Positions 1-8,320 of a DNA stretch of 52,340 nucleotides are shown piece after piece. Numbering within the stretch: position 1 is the first letter of the stretch; every line of letters begins with the position of its first letter. The stretch is from Chrysosporum bergii ANA360D (GTDB taxonomy: Bacteria > Cyanobacteriota > Cyanobacteriia > Cyanobacteriales > Nostocaceae). Under the pieces are notes generated by a model. That model was not told where the DNA came from and searched no databases. It saw nothing but the letters and a program-made list of their open reading frames with translations. The stretch is taken from NCBI RefSeq assembly GCF_029891735.1, contig NZ_JANQDH010000115.1, forward strand, positions 1-52,340, read 5' to 3'. The position numbers and the translations under genes were made by a program.

Positions 1-356
1 GCAAAATCAGGACACAAAGGCAGAAACTTTTTTCTTTGCTCTGGGGTGAGATTATCCCATCTGGCTGTTCTGATCCAAGAAGCATCAGGAGAACGAGTTC
101 CACCCTTGGGTAGTTTAAAACCAGTGGAAGAGTCAAAAGCCTTACCCAAATTATTTTGACGGTTCCATATGCCTAAATCAACATAAATTTCAAAATTTCG
201 GTTTCCCGTTTCCCCCCCCGTTGGTGACATGATGACTAATTTTCCTTCAGCAGACAATTCCAAGCGTAAATCTTTGTTAAGATGAACAAGTTGGGCAAAT
301 TTTTCATCAGTAAATTGCATAGGAGGGGGTAATTGTATAGTTACAGCACTCATCAT
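1..356 (-). CDS. Uma2 family (DUF820) putative endonuclease, N-terminal part
   Basis: The gene is cut by the left window edge, so only about 118 N-terminal codons are visible. The reading frame gives a protein starting MMSAVTIQLPPP, followed by the typical Uma2 opening: a segment on reading an element (LSAEGKLVIMSPTGGETGNR) and later a SPDASWI stretch, the conserved Pro-Asp of the PD-(D/E)XK-like fold. The catalytic ExK part would lie outside the window. A strong ribosome site (GGAGGA) sits just before two consecutive ATG codons (354-356 and 351-353); either could be the start. Uma2 proteins are greatly expanded in filamentous cyanobacteria and their biological role is unproven. The family assignment is from sequence pattern; endonuclease activity is inferred. 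Confidence 0.75.
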   Translation of the reverse strand, partial: MMSAVTIQLPPPMQFTDEKFAQLVHLNKDLRLELSAEGKLVIMSPTGGETGNRNFEIYVDLGIWNRQNNLGKAFDSSTGFKLPKGGTRSPDASWIRTARWDNLTPEQRKKFLPLCPDF

Positions 357-537
357 GACTTCCTCCATCCTTTAACACATATAGTTTAATTATCGGTTAA
401 CATCTGCCGTAATTTTCACTTGATGCTGTTATGATGCACAATAGGTTTATCTACTTACCACAGTGCCAGGCTAGGATGAAATGATTTTCTTCCCTGACAC
501 TGATTGGGTATTCATCCCCCAGTCCCAATCTTAACCT

Positions 538-1659
538 ATGAAACAACTTTTAAAGCAACCTGCTCTTTGCTTGGTTTTACTCATGACTGGGTGTATCCCT
601 ACCAAAGATGTCACCAATGTTCAACAACCCATAGCGCCAAAAGTCCCAGCCAACAAAAGCGCCAACTCAGACCTAAACTATATAACTCGTGTTGTACAAG
701 AGGTAGGGCCGGCTGTAGTGCGAATTGACTCTACCCGCACTGTTGAAATATCCCCTGATCCTCTAATGGAAAGATTTTTTCAGCGACAATTGCCCACTAG
801 GGAAGAAGTGCAACAAGGTCTTGGATCAGGATTTATTACTACTGCTGATGGAATAATTTTTACCAATGCCCATGTAGTAGCAGATGCAGATAATGTCACA
901 GTTTTATTAAAAGATGGTCGCCGTTTTCAAGGCGATGTCATCGGCGTAGACTCTGTAACAGATGTTGCTGTGGTCAAAATTGAAGCTACTGAATTACCCA
1001 CGGTAAAATTAGGTAACTCAGATAACTTACAGCCAGGAGAATCAGCGATCGCCATTGGTAATCCTTTAGGATTAGATAACACGGTCACCCAAGGAATTAT
1101 TAGCGCCACACAGCGTTCCGTCGCTGCCCTGGGTGTACCAGCAGAACGAGTTGACTTTATCCAAACGGATGCAGCCATTAATCCAGGTAACTCCGGCGGA
1201 CCTTTACTAAATGCCCAGGGAGAAGTAATTGGTATGAACACCGCTATCATCCAAGGCGCTCAAGGGCTAGGTTTTGCCATTCCCATCAACACCGCCCAAA
1301 GAATTGCAGCACAATTGATCGAAAAAGGACGAGTTGATCACCCCTACATCGGTGTACAAATGGCTCAGTTAAGTCCTGAATTGCGTGAAAAAATTAATCA
1401 AAGTGATATTGGTATTATAATTACTCAGGATACAGGTGTAGTTGTCCTTGGAGTCCTCCGCAACTCCCCCGCATTCCGTGCCGGAATGCGTCCTGGAGAC
1501 ATTATTGAAAGTATTAACAATCTTGCTATTGAAAATATTAAACAAGTACAGGAACAAGTAGAAAGTACTAAAATTGGCGATACCATGGCAATTACTATTA
1601 CTCGCAATGCTAACAGAAAAGAAATAACAGTGCAAGCAGAAGCTTTACCGACGAAATAG
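538..1659 (+). CDS. HtrA/Deg-family serine protease, lipoprotein-like
   Basis: A 373-aa trypsin-like protease with one C-terminal PDZ domain, the layout of the cyanobacterial HhoA/HhoB/HtrA group that degrades damaged envelope or periplasmic proteins. The N-terminus has a hydrophobic segment ending LLMTGC, so Cys19 could be lipidated and the enzyme anchored outside the cytoplasmic membrane. The catalytic triad is readable as His112 (TNAHVV), Asp142 (VTDVAVV) and Ser219 (GNSGGP). The PDZ domain covers roughly residues 270-365 and includes a GVLRNSPAFRAGMRPGD segment. The ATG at 538 is chosen because it precedes the signal sequence; no clear ribosome site is seen. Which of the three cyanobacterial paralogues this is cannot be decided from sequence alone. 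The next gene is a second membrane protease on the same strand. Confidence 0.9.
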   Translation: MKQLLKQPALCLVLLMTGCIPTKDVTNVQQPIAPKVPANKSANSDLNYITRVVQEVGPAVVRIDSTRTVEISPDPLMERFFQRQLPTREEVQQGLGSGFITTADGIIFTNAHVVADADNVTVLLKDGRRFQGDVIGVDSVTDVAVVKIEATELPTVKLGNSDNLQPGESAIAIGNPLGLDNTVTQGIISATQRSVAALGVPAERVDFIQTDAAINPGNSGGPLLNAQGEVIGMNTAIIQGAQGLGFAIPINTAQRIAAQLIEKGRVDHPYIGVQMAQLSPELREKINQSDIGIIITQDTGVVVLGVLRNSPAFRAGMRPGDIIESINNLAIENIKQVQEQVESTKIGDTMAITITRNANRKEITVQAEALPTK

Positions 1660-1791
1660 CAACCGTCAAAAGATATATCTTATCTTTCTATCATTTGTTA
1701 GAAGCAAAATAAATTACCTTTTTCTACACTTGCGGTGATATTTACAAAGTTTTTGAGACAGAAAAACAAACTGTCTTAATCAAGAATTACT

Positions 1792-2919
1792 ATGGAAGGT
1801 TTTCGTCTTGGTTCTATTTTAGGATTTGAAATCCGAGTAGACTTATCTTGGTTGTTGATTTTCTTTCTTGTCCTATGGACTTTAAGCGCTGGTGTATTTC
1901 CTGCCAACTATCCTGGATTTGACAATGCCACTTACTTTGGCATGGGCATAGTAGCAACCTTATTATTTTTTGCATCACTGCTAGCACATGAACTTTCTCA
2001 CTCCTTCGTAGCTAGAACTAAAGGAATTCCCGTCGAAGGTATCACCCTATTTATTTTTGGTGGAGTTTCCCGAACCCGTATGGACGCGGAAACTCCAGGG
2101 GATGAATTGCAAATAGCTGGAGTCGGCCCGTTAGTTAGTTTGCTGCTGTCTGGCTTTTTTGCTTTGATTTGGTATGTGGGTATCAGTTTTAGTTGGAGTG
2201 TAGTATTTACAGGTGTTTTTGCTTACCTAGCAGCCATTAATTTAGCCCTAGCTATTTTTAATATGCTGCCAGGCTTTCCTTTAGATGGTGGTCGTGTTTT
2301 TCGTTCTTTACTCTGGAAATATACTGGGAATCTGAAAAAAGCCACAAAAATCGCTTCTACAGCAGGAAAATGGTTAAGTTATTTGTTGATTGCCTTTGGT
2401 ATTTTGGATATGTTTTCTGGGGTAATCTTAGGCGGACTATGGCTAATTCTCATTGGTTGGTTTTTGTATAATGCTGCTGAGACTAGCTATGAAGAACTTT
2501 TGCTTCGCACTACTTTAGAAGGGATACAAGCCCGAGAAATTATGACCCCTTATCCAGAAACTGTTAGTCCTGATATAAAACTCCAAGAATTAGTAGATAA
2601 TTATTTTCTCAATCGTCGTTATCATTCCTTTCCCGTCACAGAAGATAATCAACCTGTAGGCATTATCACTTTAAATCAAGTCAAAGATATTCCCAGAGAA
2701 GAATGGCAATATCGGACTGTCAAAGATACAATGATTCCTACAGAAAACGGTGTTACCGCTCGTCCCGACGAGGAAATGTCTAAAGTTTTGCAAAAAATGC
2801 AAGACTCACAAATCCGCCGTGTACTGGTAATTCAAAACGGTTTACTCAGGGGTATCATTACCGCCAATGATTTGGCTAGTTGGTTACAGCGACAACGAGA
2901 TTTAGGTCAGGTTAGTTAA
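1792..2919 (+). CDS. Site-2 protease family (M50) zinc metalloprotease with CBS pair
   Basis: A 375-aa intramembrane metalloprotease. The zinc motif HELSH is at residues 66-70 within a hydrophobic helix and the third ligand motif FPLDGGR is near residue 165, both hallmarks of the S2P/M50 family. About six hydrophobic segments fill residues 10-225. A pair of CBS domains occupies about residues 245-370 (AREIMTPYPETVSPD and VKDTMIPTENGVTARPDE), which in this family probably sense adenine nucleotides. Such enzymes cleave membrane-bound substrates such as anti-sigma factors; the substrate here is unknown. It lies 132 bp after the HtrA gene on the same strand. That gap contains a 6-bp inverted repeat (1756-1776) and no obvious terminator, so co-transcription is possible. 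Confidence 0.88.
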   Translation: MEGFRLGSILGFEIRVDLSWLLIFFLVLWTLSAGVFPANYPGFDNATYFGMGIVATLLFFASLLAHELSHSFVARTKGIPVEGITLFIFGGVSRTRMDAETPGDELQIAGVGPLVSLLLSGFFALIWYVGISFSWSVVFTGVFAYLAAINLALAIFNMLPGFPLDGGRVFRSLLWKYTGNLKKATKIASTAGKWLSYLLIAFGILDMFSGVILGGLWLILIGWFLYNAAETSYEELLLRTTLEGIQAREIMTPYPETVSPDIKLQELVDNYFLNRRYHSFPVTEDNQPVGIITLNQVKDIPREEWQYRTVKDTMIPTENGVTARPDEEMSKVLQKMQDSQIRRVLVIQNGLLRGIITANDLASWLQRQRDLGQVS

Positions 2920-2929
2920 AGTTAACTGA

Positions 2930-3319
2930 CTATTTAAAGAAGCCATTTCGCGAAAATTTACCATTTTTCGGTGAGTATTCTGAGCAATCTTTTGCTTCTT
3001 CAGTCAAGACAATGGAAGGTTGTACAGCACATTTTAGGTAATGATTATTTGAATAAAACCTACAGTTTTTACAGGGGACTTTATGTGAACCTTTGGCAGT
3101 AAAAACCATTTTGTTGTCCAAAAATGTGCGAATTTTTTGCAATATCAAGAAAAACATCACCCAACTGAATAGCAGGGCTACAGGAGATAAAGTTAAGACT
3201 ATATCAGGTATATCTAAGCTGTCTTGTGGCATTTGCTCTTGTTGAACTTCACTACGAGTGACTTGGGAAAAATTTATATCTTCAGCTATTTTTTTTAGCA
3301 AAATTTGCTCAACAGACAT
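2930..3319 (-). CDS. Conserved-type hypothetical protein, one membrane helix and Cys-rich tail
   Basis: A 129-aa protein that I do not recognise by name. Residues about 40-62 form a single hydrophobic helix (LTLSPVALLFSWVMFFLILQ). The C-terminal part contains a cluster of four cysteines: C-x2-C in the PCKNCRF stretch, then Cys in LKCAVQ and in KDCSEYSP. This could be a small metal-binding or redox knob on the membrane surface. The gene is convergent with the site-2 protease gene, with only about 10 bp between stop codons. The ATG at 3317-3319 is the only good start. Function unknown. Confidence 0.6.
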   Translation of the reverse strand: MSVEQILLKKIAEDINFSQVTRSEVQQEQMPQDSLDIPDIVLTLSPVALLFSWVMFFLILQKIRTFLDNKMVFTAKGSHKVPCKNCRFYSNNHYLKCAVQPSIVLTEEAKDCSEYSPKNGKFSRNGFFK

Positions 3320-3748
3320 ATTTTTAAACCTCAGCTATATATAAGTTGGTTGGCGATACAAAGTTAATTGGTGATTTGATAATAGACATAATATTAATTC
3401 TTGTTAATCCGCTTTTATCTTACGCCATATTTTTGTCTTTTTATTTGACATAAAACATAAAAATTAATTTGTTATTAAACTGTGTTAGCATATTGTTAGC
3501 ATATTATGTCTGCTATTCCTCTAAATGGTTATATTATATTTATATCAATATTATATATTTAGCAAAGGTAATAATATCTTATATCTGCCGATAGTTTTGT
3601 TTATGAGTTTTAGTTGTATATCTAAAGAAATAGATTAAACAGCTGAATTAAAAGATAAATATTTCATGTTAAAATCAACCAGAGCAAGTATTTTTTATGC
3701 TCATGAAATTAGGAAAAGTAGTAATTAATTATCTGTGAGGAAGAATCA
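3320..3748. other. AT-rich intergenic region, no gene seen
   Basis: This 429-bp gap separates two divergently transcribed genes and must hold both promoters. It is very AT-rich and has stop codons in every frame. The only structured element I see is a perfect tandem duplication of the 11-mer GTTAGCATATT. A ribosome site (GAGGAAG) for the rightward gene lies near 3736-3743. Confidence 0.6.
3484..3505. repeat. Tandem 11-bp direct repeat
   Basis: Two adjacent perfect copies of GTTAGCATATT (3484-3494 and 3495-3505) in the divergent promoter region. The spacing of one helical turn would suit a regulator binding twice on one DNA face, but it may simply be replication slippage. Confidence 0.6.
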
Positions 3749-4099
3749 ATGTTAAACATAATTCTAACTTGGTTTGTGACGACAATTAGCTTTTTAATTA
3801 TTTCTAGACTGCCTTTAGGAATTGAAATTGATAGTTTTGCTAAGGCTGCGATCGCTGCGGCTGTGTTCGGCATATTAAATGCGATTTTGCTGCCAATCCT
3901 GAGTTTATTGACATTACCTGTCATTATTTTGAGTTTTGGATTATTTTTCTTCGTGTTAAATGCCATTATTTTTGGTCTAGCTGCCGCTTTAGTTCCGGGT
4001 TTCAGTCTCAGATGGGGCTTTTGGAGTGCATTAATTGGTTCTCTGGCTTTAGCAATTGTTAATTCTATTCTCTTGGCTATTGTCAGAACAGGGGTATGA
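3749..4099 (+). CDS. Phage-holin-like family membrane protein (YvlD/holin 4 superfamily)
   Basis: A 116-aa, almost wholly hydrophobic protein with four predicted membrane segments: about residues 3-20, 30-52, 55-80 and 88-112. The pattern of a first helix, then RLPLGIEIDSFAKAAIAAAV, a Leu-rich middle and a final GFWSALIGSLALAIVNSIL segment matches the family usually labelled phage holin family protein or YvlD. In cyanobacteria it is a chromosomal gene not linked to phage; its job is unknown, perhaps envelope stress. The ribosome site GAGG is 7-10 bp before the ATG. It is followed 31 bp later by the superoxide dismutase gene on the same strand. Confidence 0.7.
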   Translation: MLNIILTWFVTTISFLIISRLPLGIEIDSFAKAAIAAAVFGILNAILLPILSLLTLPVIILSFGLFFFVLNAIIFGLAAALVPGFSLRWGFWSALIGSLALAIVNSILLAIVRTGV

Positions 4100-4130
4100 A
4101 AAATATAATCTTTCTAGATTAGTAGTGTGA

Positions 4131-4952
4131 ATGATTATGTCAAAATTTATCAGAGCAAAAATTGCCCTTTTCCTCACAAGTCTGCTGCTGTCGATTCTAG
4201 TAATGTCTTGTCAAACGACGGGTCAAACAACAGTACCCATAGCTGAATCACAACCCCCTCAAGCAATTACCACAGCTGCAATATTTCCCCCTGTAGCTTC
4301 TCCTGACGAGGAACTTAGCGCAGGACCGGCAAGGCTACCTCTTTTACCTTATGATTATGCGGCATTAGGAAAAGCCATTGATGCAGAAACTATGAAACTA
4401 CATCATGACGGACATCACGCCAGCTATGTGAAAAACCTTAATGATGCTCTCAAAGATGAACCAGATTTGCAAAAAAGCAGTGTGGAAGCTTTGCTACGGA
4501 ACTTAAACGATGTTCCCGAGAACATCCGCATAAAGGTTCGTAATAACGGTGGTGGACATCTCAACCACACCATTTTTTGGCAAATCATGAGTCCGGAAGG
4601 TGGTGGAGAACCACAAGACGAAATTGCCGCAGAGATTAAGGAAACTTTTGGCAGTTTTGAGGAATTTAAACAACAGTTTAACAAAGCAGGAAGCGATCGC
4701 TTTGGTAGTGGTTGGGTGTGGTTAGTGCGTAACCCCGCAGGTAAATTACAAATTGTCAGCACAGCTAATCAAGATAACCCCATTATGGATGGTGCATACC
4801 CGATTATGGGTAACGATGTGTGGGAACACGCATATTATTTGAGATATCGCAACCGTCGGGGTGAGTATTTAAACAATTGGTGGCAAGTAGTTAACTGGCC
4901 AGAAGTCAACAAGCGATCGCTTGTTTCGTTAAATTCAAGTAAGTCAAGTTAA
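4131..4952 (+). CDS. sodA: Superoxide dismutase, Mn type, membrane-anchored
   Basis: A 273-aa enzyme that dismutates superoxide to peroxide and oxygen. After an N-terminal hydrophobic helix (about residues 8-25, ending VMSC, a possible lipobox) and a linker rich in Thr/Pro, the catalytic domain starts near residue 65. Metal ligands are visible in the [11 protein letters not shown] helix, in [10 protein letters not shown], and in the final DVWEHAYY motif (Asp and His). Two features mark the manganese rather than iron type: Gly residues before HLNH, and the NQDNPIM motif whose Gln replaces the iron-type Gln of helix 2. Length and anchor resemble the thylakoid or periplasm-facing MnSOD of heterocystous cyanobacteria. 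A second in-frame ATG at 4137 is an equally good start. Confidence 0.92.
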   Translation: MIMSKFIRAKIALFLTSLLLSILVMSCQTTGQTTVPIAESQPPQAITTAAIFPPVASPDEELSAGPARLPLLPYDYAALGKAIDAETMKLHHDGHHASYVKNLNDALKDEPDLQKSSVEALLRNLNDVPENIRIKVRNNGGGHLNHTIFWQIMSPEGGGEPQDEIAAEIKETFGSFEEFKQQFNKAGSDRFGSGWVWLVRNPAGKLQIVSTANQDNPIMDGAYPIMGNDVWEHAYYLRYRNRRGEYLNNWWQVVNWPEVNKRSLVSLNSSKSS

Positions 4953-5189
4953 TGTTTGTGGGAGTGTCAACAGAACATCTACTGATGAGAATTTGGGATG
5001 TTTAGCAGTACTGAATATTGCTGAGTCTGTGGACTAGGCAAAGGTTACCTGTGGCCGATGGAATGGCCGCTGAGGTGATACAATTTTTTTGCCCTTACAG
5101 CTTAGAGGTAATGGTAAACTGACACATTTCGGGCAATACCGCCAGCACTTAGAGAACATTCCCTGCATCAGCCACGTTTGATTTCACAT
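4953..5189 (+). other. Long leader region before mgtE
   Basis: About 237 bp separate sodA from mgtE. It contains several small GC hairpins, for example GGCC at about 5054 pairing with GGCC about 8 bases later. It does not match the M-box or other Mg riboswitch patterns that I know. No open reading frame of note is present. Confidence 0.35.
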
Positions 5190-6557
5190 ATGCAAAGCAG
5201 AACCAGACAAGAGTTACAAGACTTAGTACGCCAGCAGCTACAAGTGCTAATGGAACAAAAGAACTATCAAGGTGCCAAAGCCTTGTTAGTTCCGGTTCAG
5301 CTTGCAGATATTGCCGAGTCAATTGGAGGTTTGCCAGAAGCTACCCAAGCGATCGCTTTTCGGTTACTTTCTAAAGAAGAGGCTATAGAAGTTTTTGAAT
5401 ACCTGGATCCAAGTGTCCAACAAACACTAATCGAAGACTTTAAGCGTCAGGATGTACAAGAAATTGTCGAGAATATGTCACCTGATGATCGTGCGCGTCT
5501 TTTTGATGAACTTCCTGCTAAAGTCGTCCGGCGACTGTTGCAGCAACTAAGTCCGGCTGAACGGGATGCAACTGCTTTGCTGTTAGGTTATGCACCCAAC
5601 ACTGCTGGGCGAATTATGACCCCTGAGTATTTGTCACTTAAGGAAAATATTACCACTACTCAAGCCCTGGAGCAAATTCGTTCTTTGGCTAACTTGAGAG
5701 AGACAATTTACTATATTTATGTGACAGATGATGCTCGTCGCCTAACTGGTATTCTCTCTCTGCGGGACTTAATATTGGCTCAACCACACCAAACTATTGG
5801 CAGTATTATGACCCGTGATGTGGTATTTGTACATACAGATACAGACCAAGAGGAAGTAGCCCGGACAATTCAACACTATGACTTTGTGGCTATACCTGTA
5901 GTGGATGCAGAACAGCGTTTAGTGGGTATTGTCACTGTGGATGATGTTCTTGATATTTTAGAGCAAGAAACCACAGAAGACATTTATAAACTGGGTGGTG
6001 TAGAATCTGGCGGTGATAATTATTTTCAAACTAACTTGTTTACTGTTGCCCGTAGGCGGGTAGTATGGTTGTTGATTCTGTTAATTACCAATAGTGCCAC
6101 TGCTGCGGTGATTACTAATCAAGAGAATGTTTTACAAAAAGTAGTTGCTTTAACGGCCTTTATACCCTTGTTGATTGGTACTGGGGGGAATGTGGGAGCG
6201 CAGTCTTCTACAGTGGTGATTAGGGGTTTGAATACAGAAGATGTCCGCCCTCATCAAGCGTTAGATATAGTCAGACGAGAGGCGATCGCTGGCATATTGT
6301 TAGGAGCTATGTTAGGTACTGTAGTGATCCTGTGGGCATACTTTTTACAAGGTAATTTCTTTGTAGCCCTGGCTGTAGGATTAAGTTTACTTTCTATCTG
6401 CGTTTTAGCTTCTGTTTCTGGTTCCGCTTTACCATTTATATTTCGTGCTATGGGGTTAGATCCGGCTTTGATGTCAGCCCCGTTTATTACCACTGCTGTT
6501 GATGTGTTGGGAGTGTTAATTTATCTCAATTTAGCTCGATTGATTTTAGGATTGTGA
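5190..6557 (+). CDS. mgtE: Magnesium transporter MgtE
   Basis: A Mg2+-gated Mg2+ channel of about 455 aa from the ATG at 5190; a TTG at 5178 in the same frame is less likely. Order of parts: MgtE N domain (about residues 20-125, with LLQQLSPAERDATALLLGYAP), two CBS domains (about 130-255, TAGRIMTPEYLSL and IGSIMTRDVVFVHTD), then five membrane helices (about 280-455). Family hallmarks in the membrane part include PLLIGTGGNVGAQSSTVVIR, the pore-lining helix region, and ITTAVDVLGVLIY near the C-terminus. In known family members the N and CBS domains close the pore when cytosolic Mg2+ is high. Length agrees with the family. The gene ends 23 bp from a convergent Uma2 gene. Confidence 0.93.
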   Translation: MQSRTRQELQDLVRQQLQVLMEQKNYQGAKALLVPVQLADIAESIGGLPEATQAIAFRLLSKEEAIEVFEYLDPSVQQTLIEDFKRQDVQEIVENMSPDDRARLFDELPAKVVRRLLQQLSPAERDATALLLGYAPNTAGRIMTPEYLSLKENITTTQALEQIRSLANLRETIYYIYVTDDARRLTGILSLRDLILAQPHQTIGSIMTRDVVFVHTDTDQEEVARTIQHYDFVAIPVVDAEQRLVGIVTVDDVLDILEQETTEDIYKLGGVESGGDNYFQTNLFTVARRRVVWLLILLITNSATAAVITNQENVLQKVVALTAFIPLLIGTGGNVGAQSSTVVIRGLNTEDVRPHQALDIVRREAIAGILLGAMLGTVVILWAYFLQGNFFVALAVGLSLLSICVLASVSGSALPFIFRAMGLDPALMSAPFITTAVDVLGVLIYLNLARLILGL

Positions 6558-6580
6558 GATTTACCTGAAATGGGCTATAT

Positions 6581-7288
6581 TTATGATAGACGTTGCAAAA
6601 ATTCTTGATGTTCTGGAGAGTTCAAGCCTTGTTGCAGGACTGTTAAAACTTTTGTCATTTCTCCTGTTAATAATGCAGGTACATCTAACCAGAGACCCGG
6701 AAAAGCACGACTTTTGATGATGCCGTTAGCATCAGTATTTAACAACATATATTCACCATTGTCTAAATAAAACCAATCCAGTTTGTTCTCAAAAATCTGC
6801 CAAACCAGATATTCTTGCACTCCATTACGGCGATATACTCGTTTTTTATCATACAAATCATTTGCGGCACTACTAGGAGCAACTTCCGCCACTAATTCTG
6901 GCGCGCCTTCTATGTAGTCATCATGACTAATATGTGCTTGTCCCCCTAGTTGTTCGTCAATGAACAAAATCACATCAGGCTGTGGTTCATTATCTAGGTC
7001 TAGGCGGACTGTAACATTGTCACCTAACTCCACACCAGGGGTAGCCACTTTGTAAGTCCACAACCAGCCAATCATATTTCCATGAGGTTGTCCATGACTT
7101 CTAAAACGTAACGGTGAGGCCAAGTATACAATTCCTTCTATAAGTTCAGCTTTCTTAATATTTGACATGGCTGTGTAGCGGCGCTCAAATTCTGGACGTG
7201 TGAGGCGATCGCCACTTTCTAACGGGGGAATTTGTATATTTTTATCAAAAATTGTTTCAATTGATGATGACATTAGTAGCTTCTTCAT
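6581..7288 (-). CDS. Uma2 family (DUF820) putative endonuclease
   Basis: A 235-aa protein with the full Uma2 pattern: an N-terminal LTRPEFERRYTAM helix and KAELIEGIVY strand, then QPDVILFID, then the core GAPELVAEVAPSSAANDLYDKK and the ending NGVQEYLVWQI. The Asp of PDV, the Glu of VAEV and the Lys of YDKK correspond to the PD-(D/E)XK-type active-site positions, so the fold looks intact. The ATG at 7286-7288 is used; a second in-frame ATG at 7271-7273 (MSSSIE) is also possible. It is downstream of rbcS on the same strand but separated from it by a terminator-like hairpin, so it is probably its own unit. Function is not established for the family. Confidence 0.82.
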   Translation of the reverse strand: MKKLLMSSSIETIFDKNIQIPPLESGDRLTRPEFERRYTAMSNIKKAELIEGIVYLASPLRFRSHGQPHGNMIGWLWTYKVATPGVELGDNVTVRLDLDNEPQPDVILFIDEQLGGQAHISHDDYIEGAPELVAEVAPSSAANDLYDKKRVYRRNGVQEYLVWQIFENKLDWFYLDNGEYMLLNTDANGIIKSRAFPGLWLDVPALLTGEMTKVLTVLQQGLNSPEHQEFLQRLS

Positions 7289-7365
7289 AGCAATGTTGCT
7301 GCATTTAGTATAGACAATTCTTATATGGGACTATTTGATTTTTGAAAAAACTACCTAGACTTCAT

Positions 7366-7421
7366 AGCAAATTTTGCCCCAGTGGGGTACATCCTTAGCG
7401 GGCAAAATGCCCGCAATACAA
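7366..7421. repeat. Dispersed repeat family, copy A (hairpin GCGGGCA/TGCCCGC)
   Basis: This 56-bp stretch aligns along its length with 13113-13170 and, reversed, with 45990-46030. Shared landmarks are a GCAAATTT/AGCC-type start, AGTG(A/G)GGTA(C/T)ATC, and a terminal hairpin. Here the hairpin is GCGGGCA (7398-7404), AAA, TGCCCGC (7408-7414). Confidence 0.7.
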
Positions 7422-7431
7422 AATAAATAGA

Positions 7432-7453
7432 AGAGGTAGATTTTTCTACCTCT
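7432..7453 (-). terminator. Terminator-like hairpin after rbcS
   Basis: A perfect 9-bp stem, AGAGGTAGA (7432-7440) and TCTACCTCT (7445-7453), with a 4-base loop. Read on the minus strand it lies about 55 bp after the rbcS stop and is followed by a T-rich tract (CTATTTATTTTG), consistent with intrinsic termination of the rbcLXS transcript. Confidence 0.7.
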
Positions 7454-7507
7454 CTAATGGGGCAAAATTAACTCAAGTTTCCCCAAATTAATTCAGCTGG
7501 TTGAGTT

Positions 7508-7837
7508 TTAGTATCTGCTGGGTTTGTGAACAATAAAGCTGAGAACTTGGCACTGCTTGATGTTGTCAAAACCTACAACACGGATATAGCAGTTACTGTA
7601 TTGAGAACGGCAAGCTTGTACTTCGCTCAATACATCTTGAGTGGATGTGGCGTTGAATAAAGGTAGTTTCCACATTGTCCAGAAAAATTCTGTGGGTTCT
7701 GAGGTTTCGTTGAACTCTACAGCTGGGATGTAACCTTGATTCAGAATGTACTGAACTTGCTTGGTAATTTGAGCATCAGAAAGGGGGGGTAAGTAGGAAA
7801 GGGTTTCGTAACGACGCTCTTTTGGTAAAGTTTGCAT
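7508..7837 (-). CDS. rbcS: RuBisCO small subunit
   Basis: A 109-aa small subunit of form IB ribulose-1,5-bisphosphate carboxylase/oxygenase. It starts [20 protein letters not shown], the standard cyanobacterial N-terminus, and contains the conserved [11 protein letters not shown] segment and the ending [20 protein letters not shown]. Eight copies cap the large-subunit octamer in the carboxysome. It is the last gene of rbcLXS, 51 bp after rbcX, and is followed by a terminator hairpin. Length is normal and no unusual residues are seen. Confidence 0.98.
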   Translation of the reverse strand: MQTLPKERRYETLSYLPPLSDAQITKQVQYILNQGYIPAVEFNETSEPTEFFWTMWKLPLFNATSTQDVLSEVQACRSQYSNCYIRVVGFDNIKQCQVLSFIVHKPSRY

Positions 7838-7888
7838 GGCTTTTGATAATGGATTGCGATGGGTATTAGTTGTTGATGAACAGTCAAA

Positions 7889-8290
7889 TTATGACTGTTC
7901 ACTATTGGGGTCTGAACTGGTCTGGTTGTCCCATGGTGGACTGGGGTGAGATGTATCTATTCGTGTGATGCGCTCTAGGTGCTGGCGACGCTGTTCCATA
8001 TTGGCTTGCTGAATGCCAGTACAAACCATTTCTGGGAGGAACTCGGCGATTTCCACCGCTATATATTCTCTAACGGTCATGATCCTCAGTGCCAAATCTG
8101 GCTGTTTTCGGAAAAGTTGCTCAATATATGCTTCTCCATCTTGGATTTTCCCCGATGAAAAGTTTTGCAACCAATGCGCTAAAGGCGGGTTTGTTTCACC
8201 TAGTTGTGCCAACACAGTCCGCAGCGCCTGATAGGTGAGGTAGCTTTGGAGAGTTTTGGCTGTTTCTTTCGCAATTTGCTTTAGATTCAT
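7889..8290 (-). CDS. rbcX: RuBisCO assembly chaperone RbcX
   Basis: A 133-aa helical chaperone. It begins MNLKQIAKETAKTLQSYLTY, the N-terminal helix that forms the peptide-binding cleft, and continues with the conserved AYIEQLFRKQPDLALRIMTVRE region. RbcX dimers bind the C-terminal tail of RbcL and help assemble the large-subunit octamer. Its place between rbcL and rbcS is typical of Nostocales. It starts 30 bp after the rbcL stop, so translation may be coupled. The acidic, Ser/Asn-rich C-terminal tail (after about residue 112) is the usual variable, probably disordered end. Confidence 0.96.
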   Translation of the reverse strand: MNLKQIAKETAKTLQSYLTYQALRTVLAQLGETNPPLAHWLQNFSSGKIQDGEAYIEQLFRKQPDLALRIMTVREYIAVEIAEFLPEMVCTGIQQANMEQRRQHLERITRIDTSHPSPPWDNQTSSDPNSEQS

Positions 8291-8320
8291 GTTTGACCCC
8301 AGCCCATAAAAGTAAAAGGA

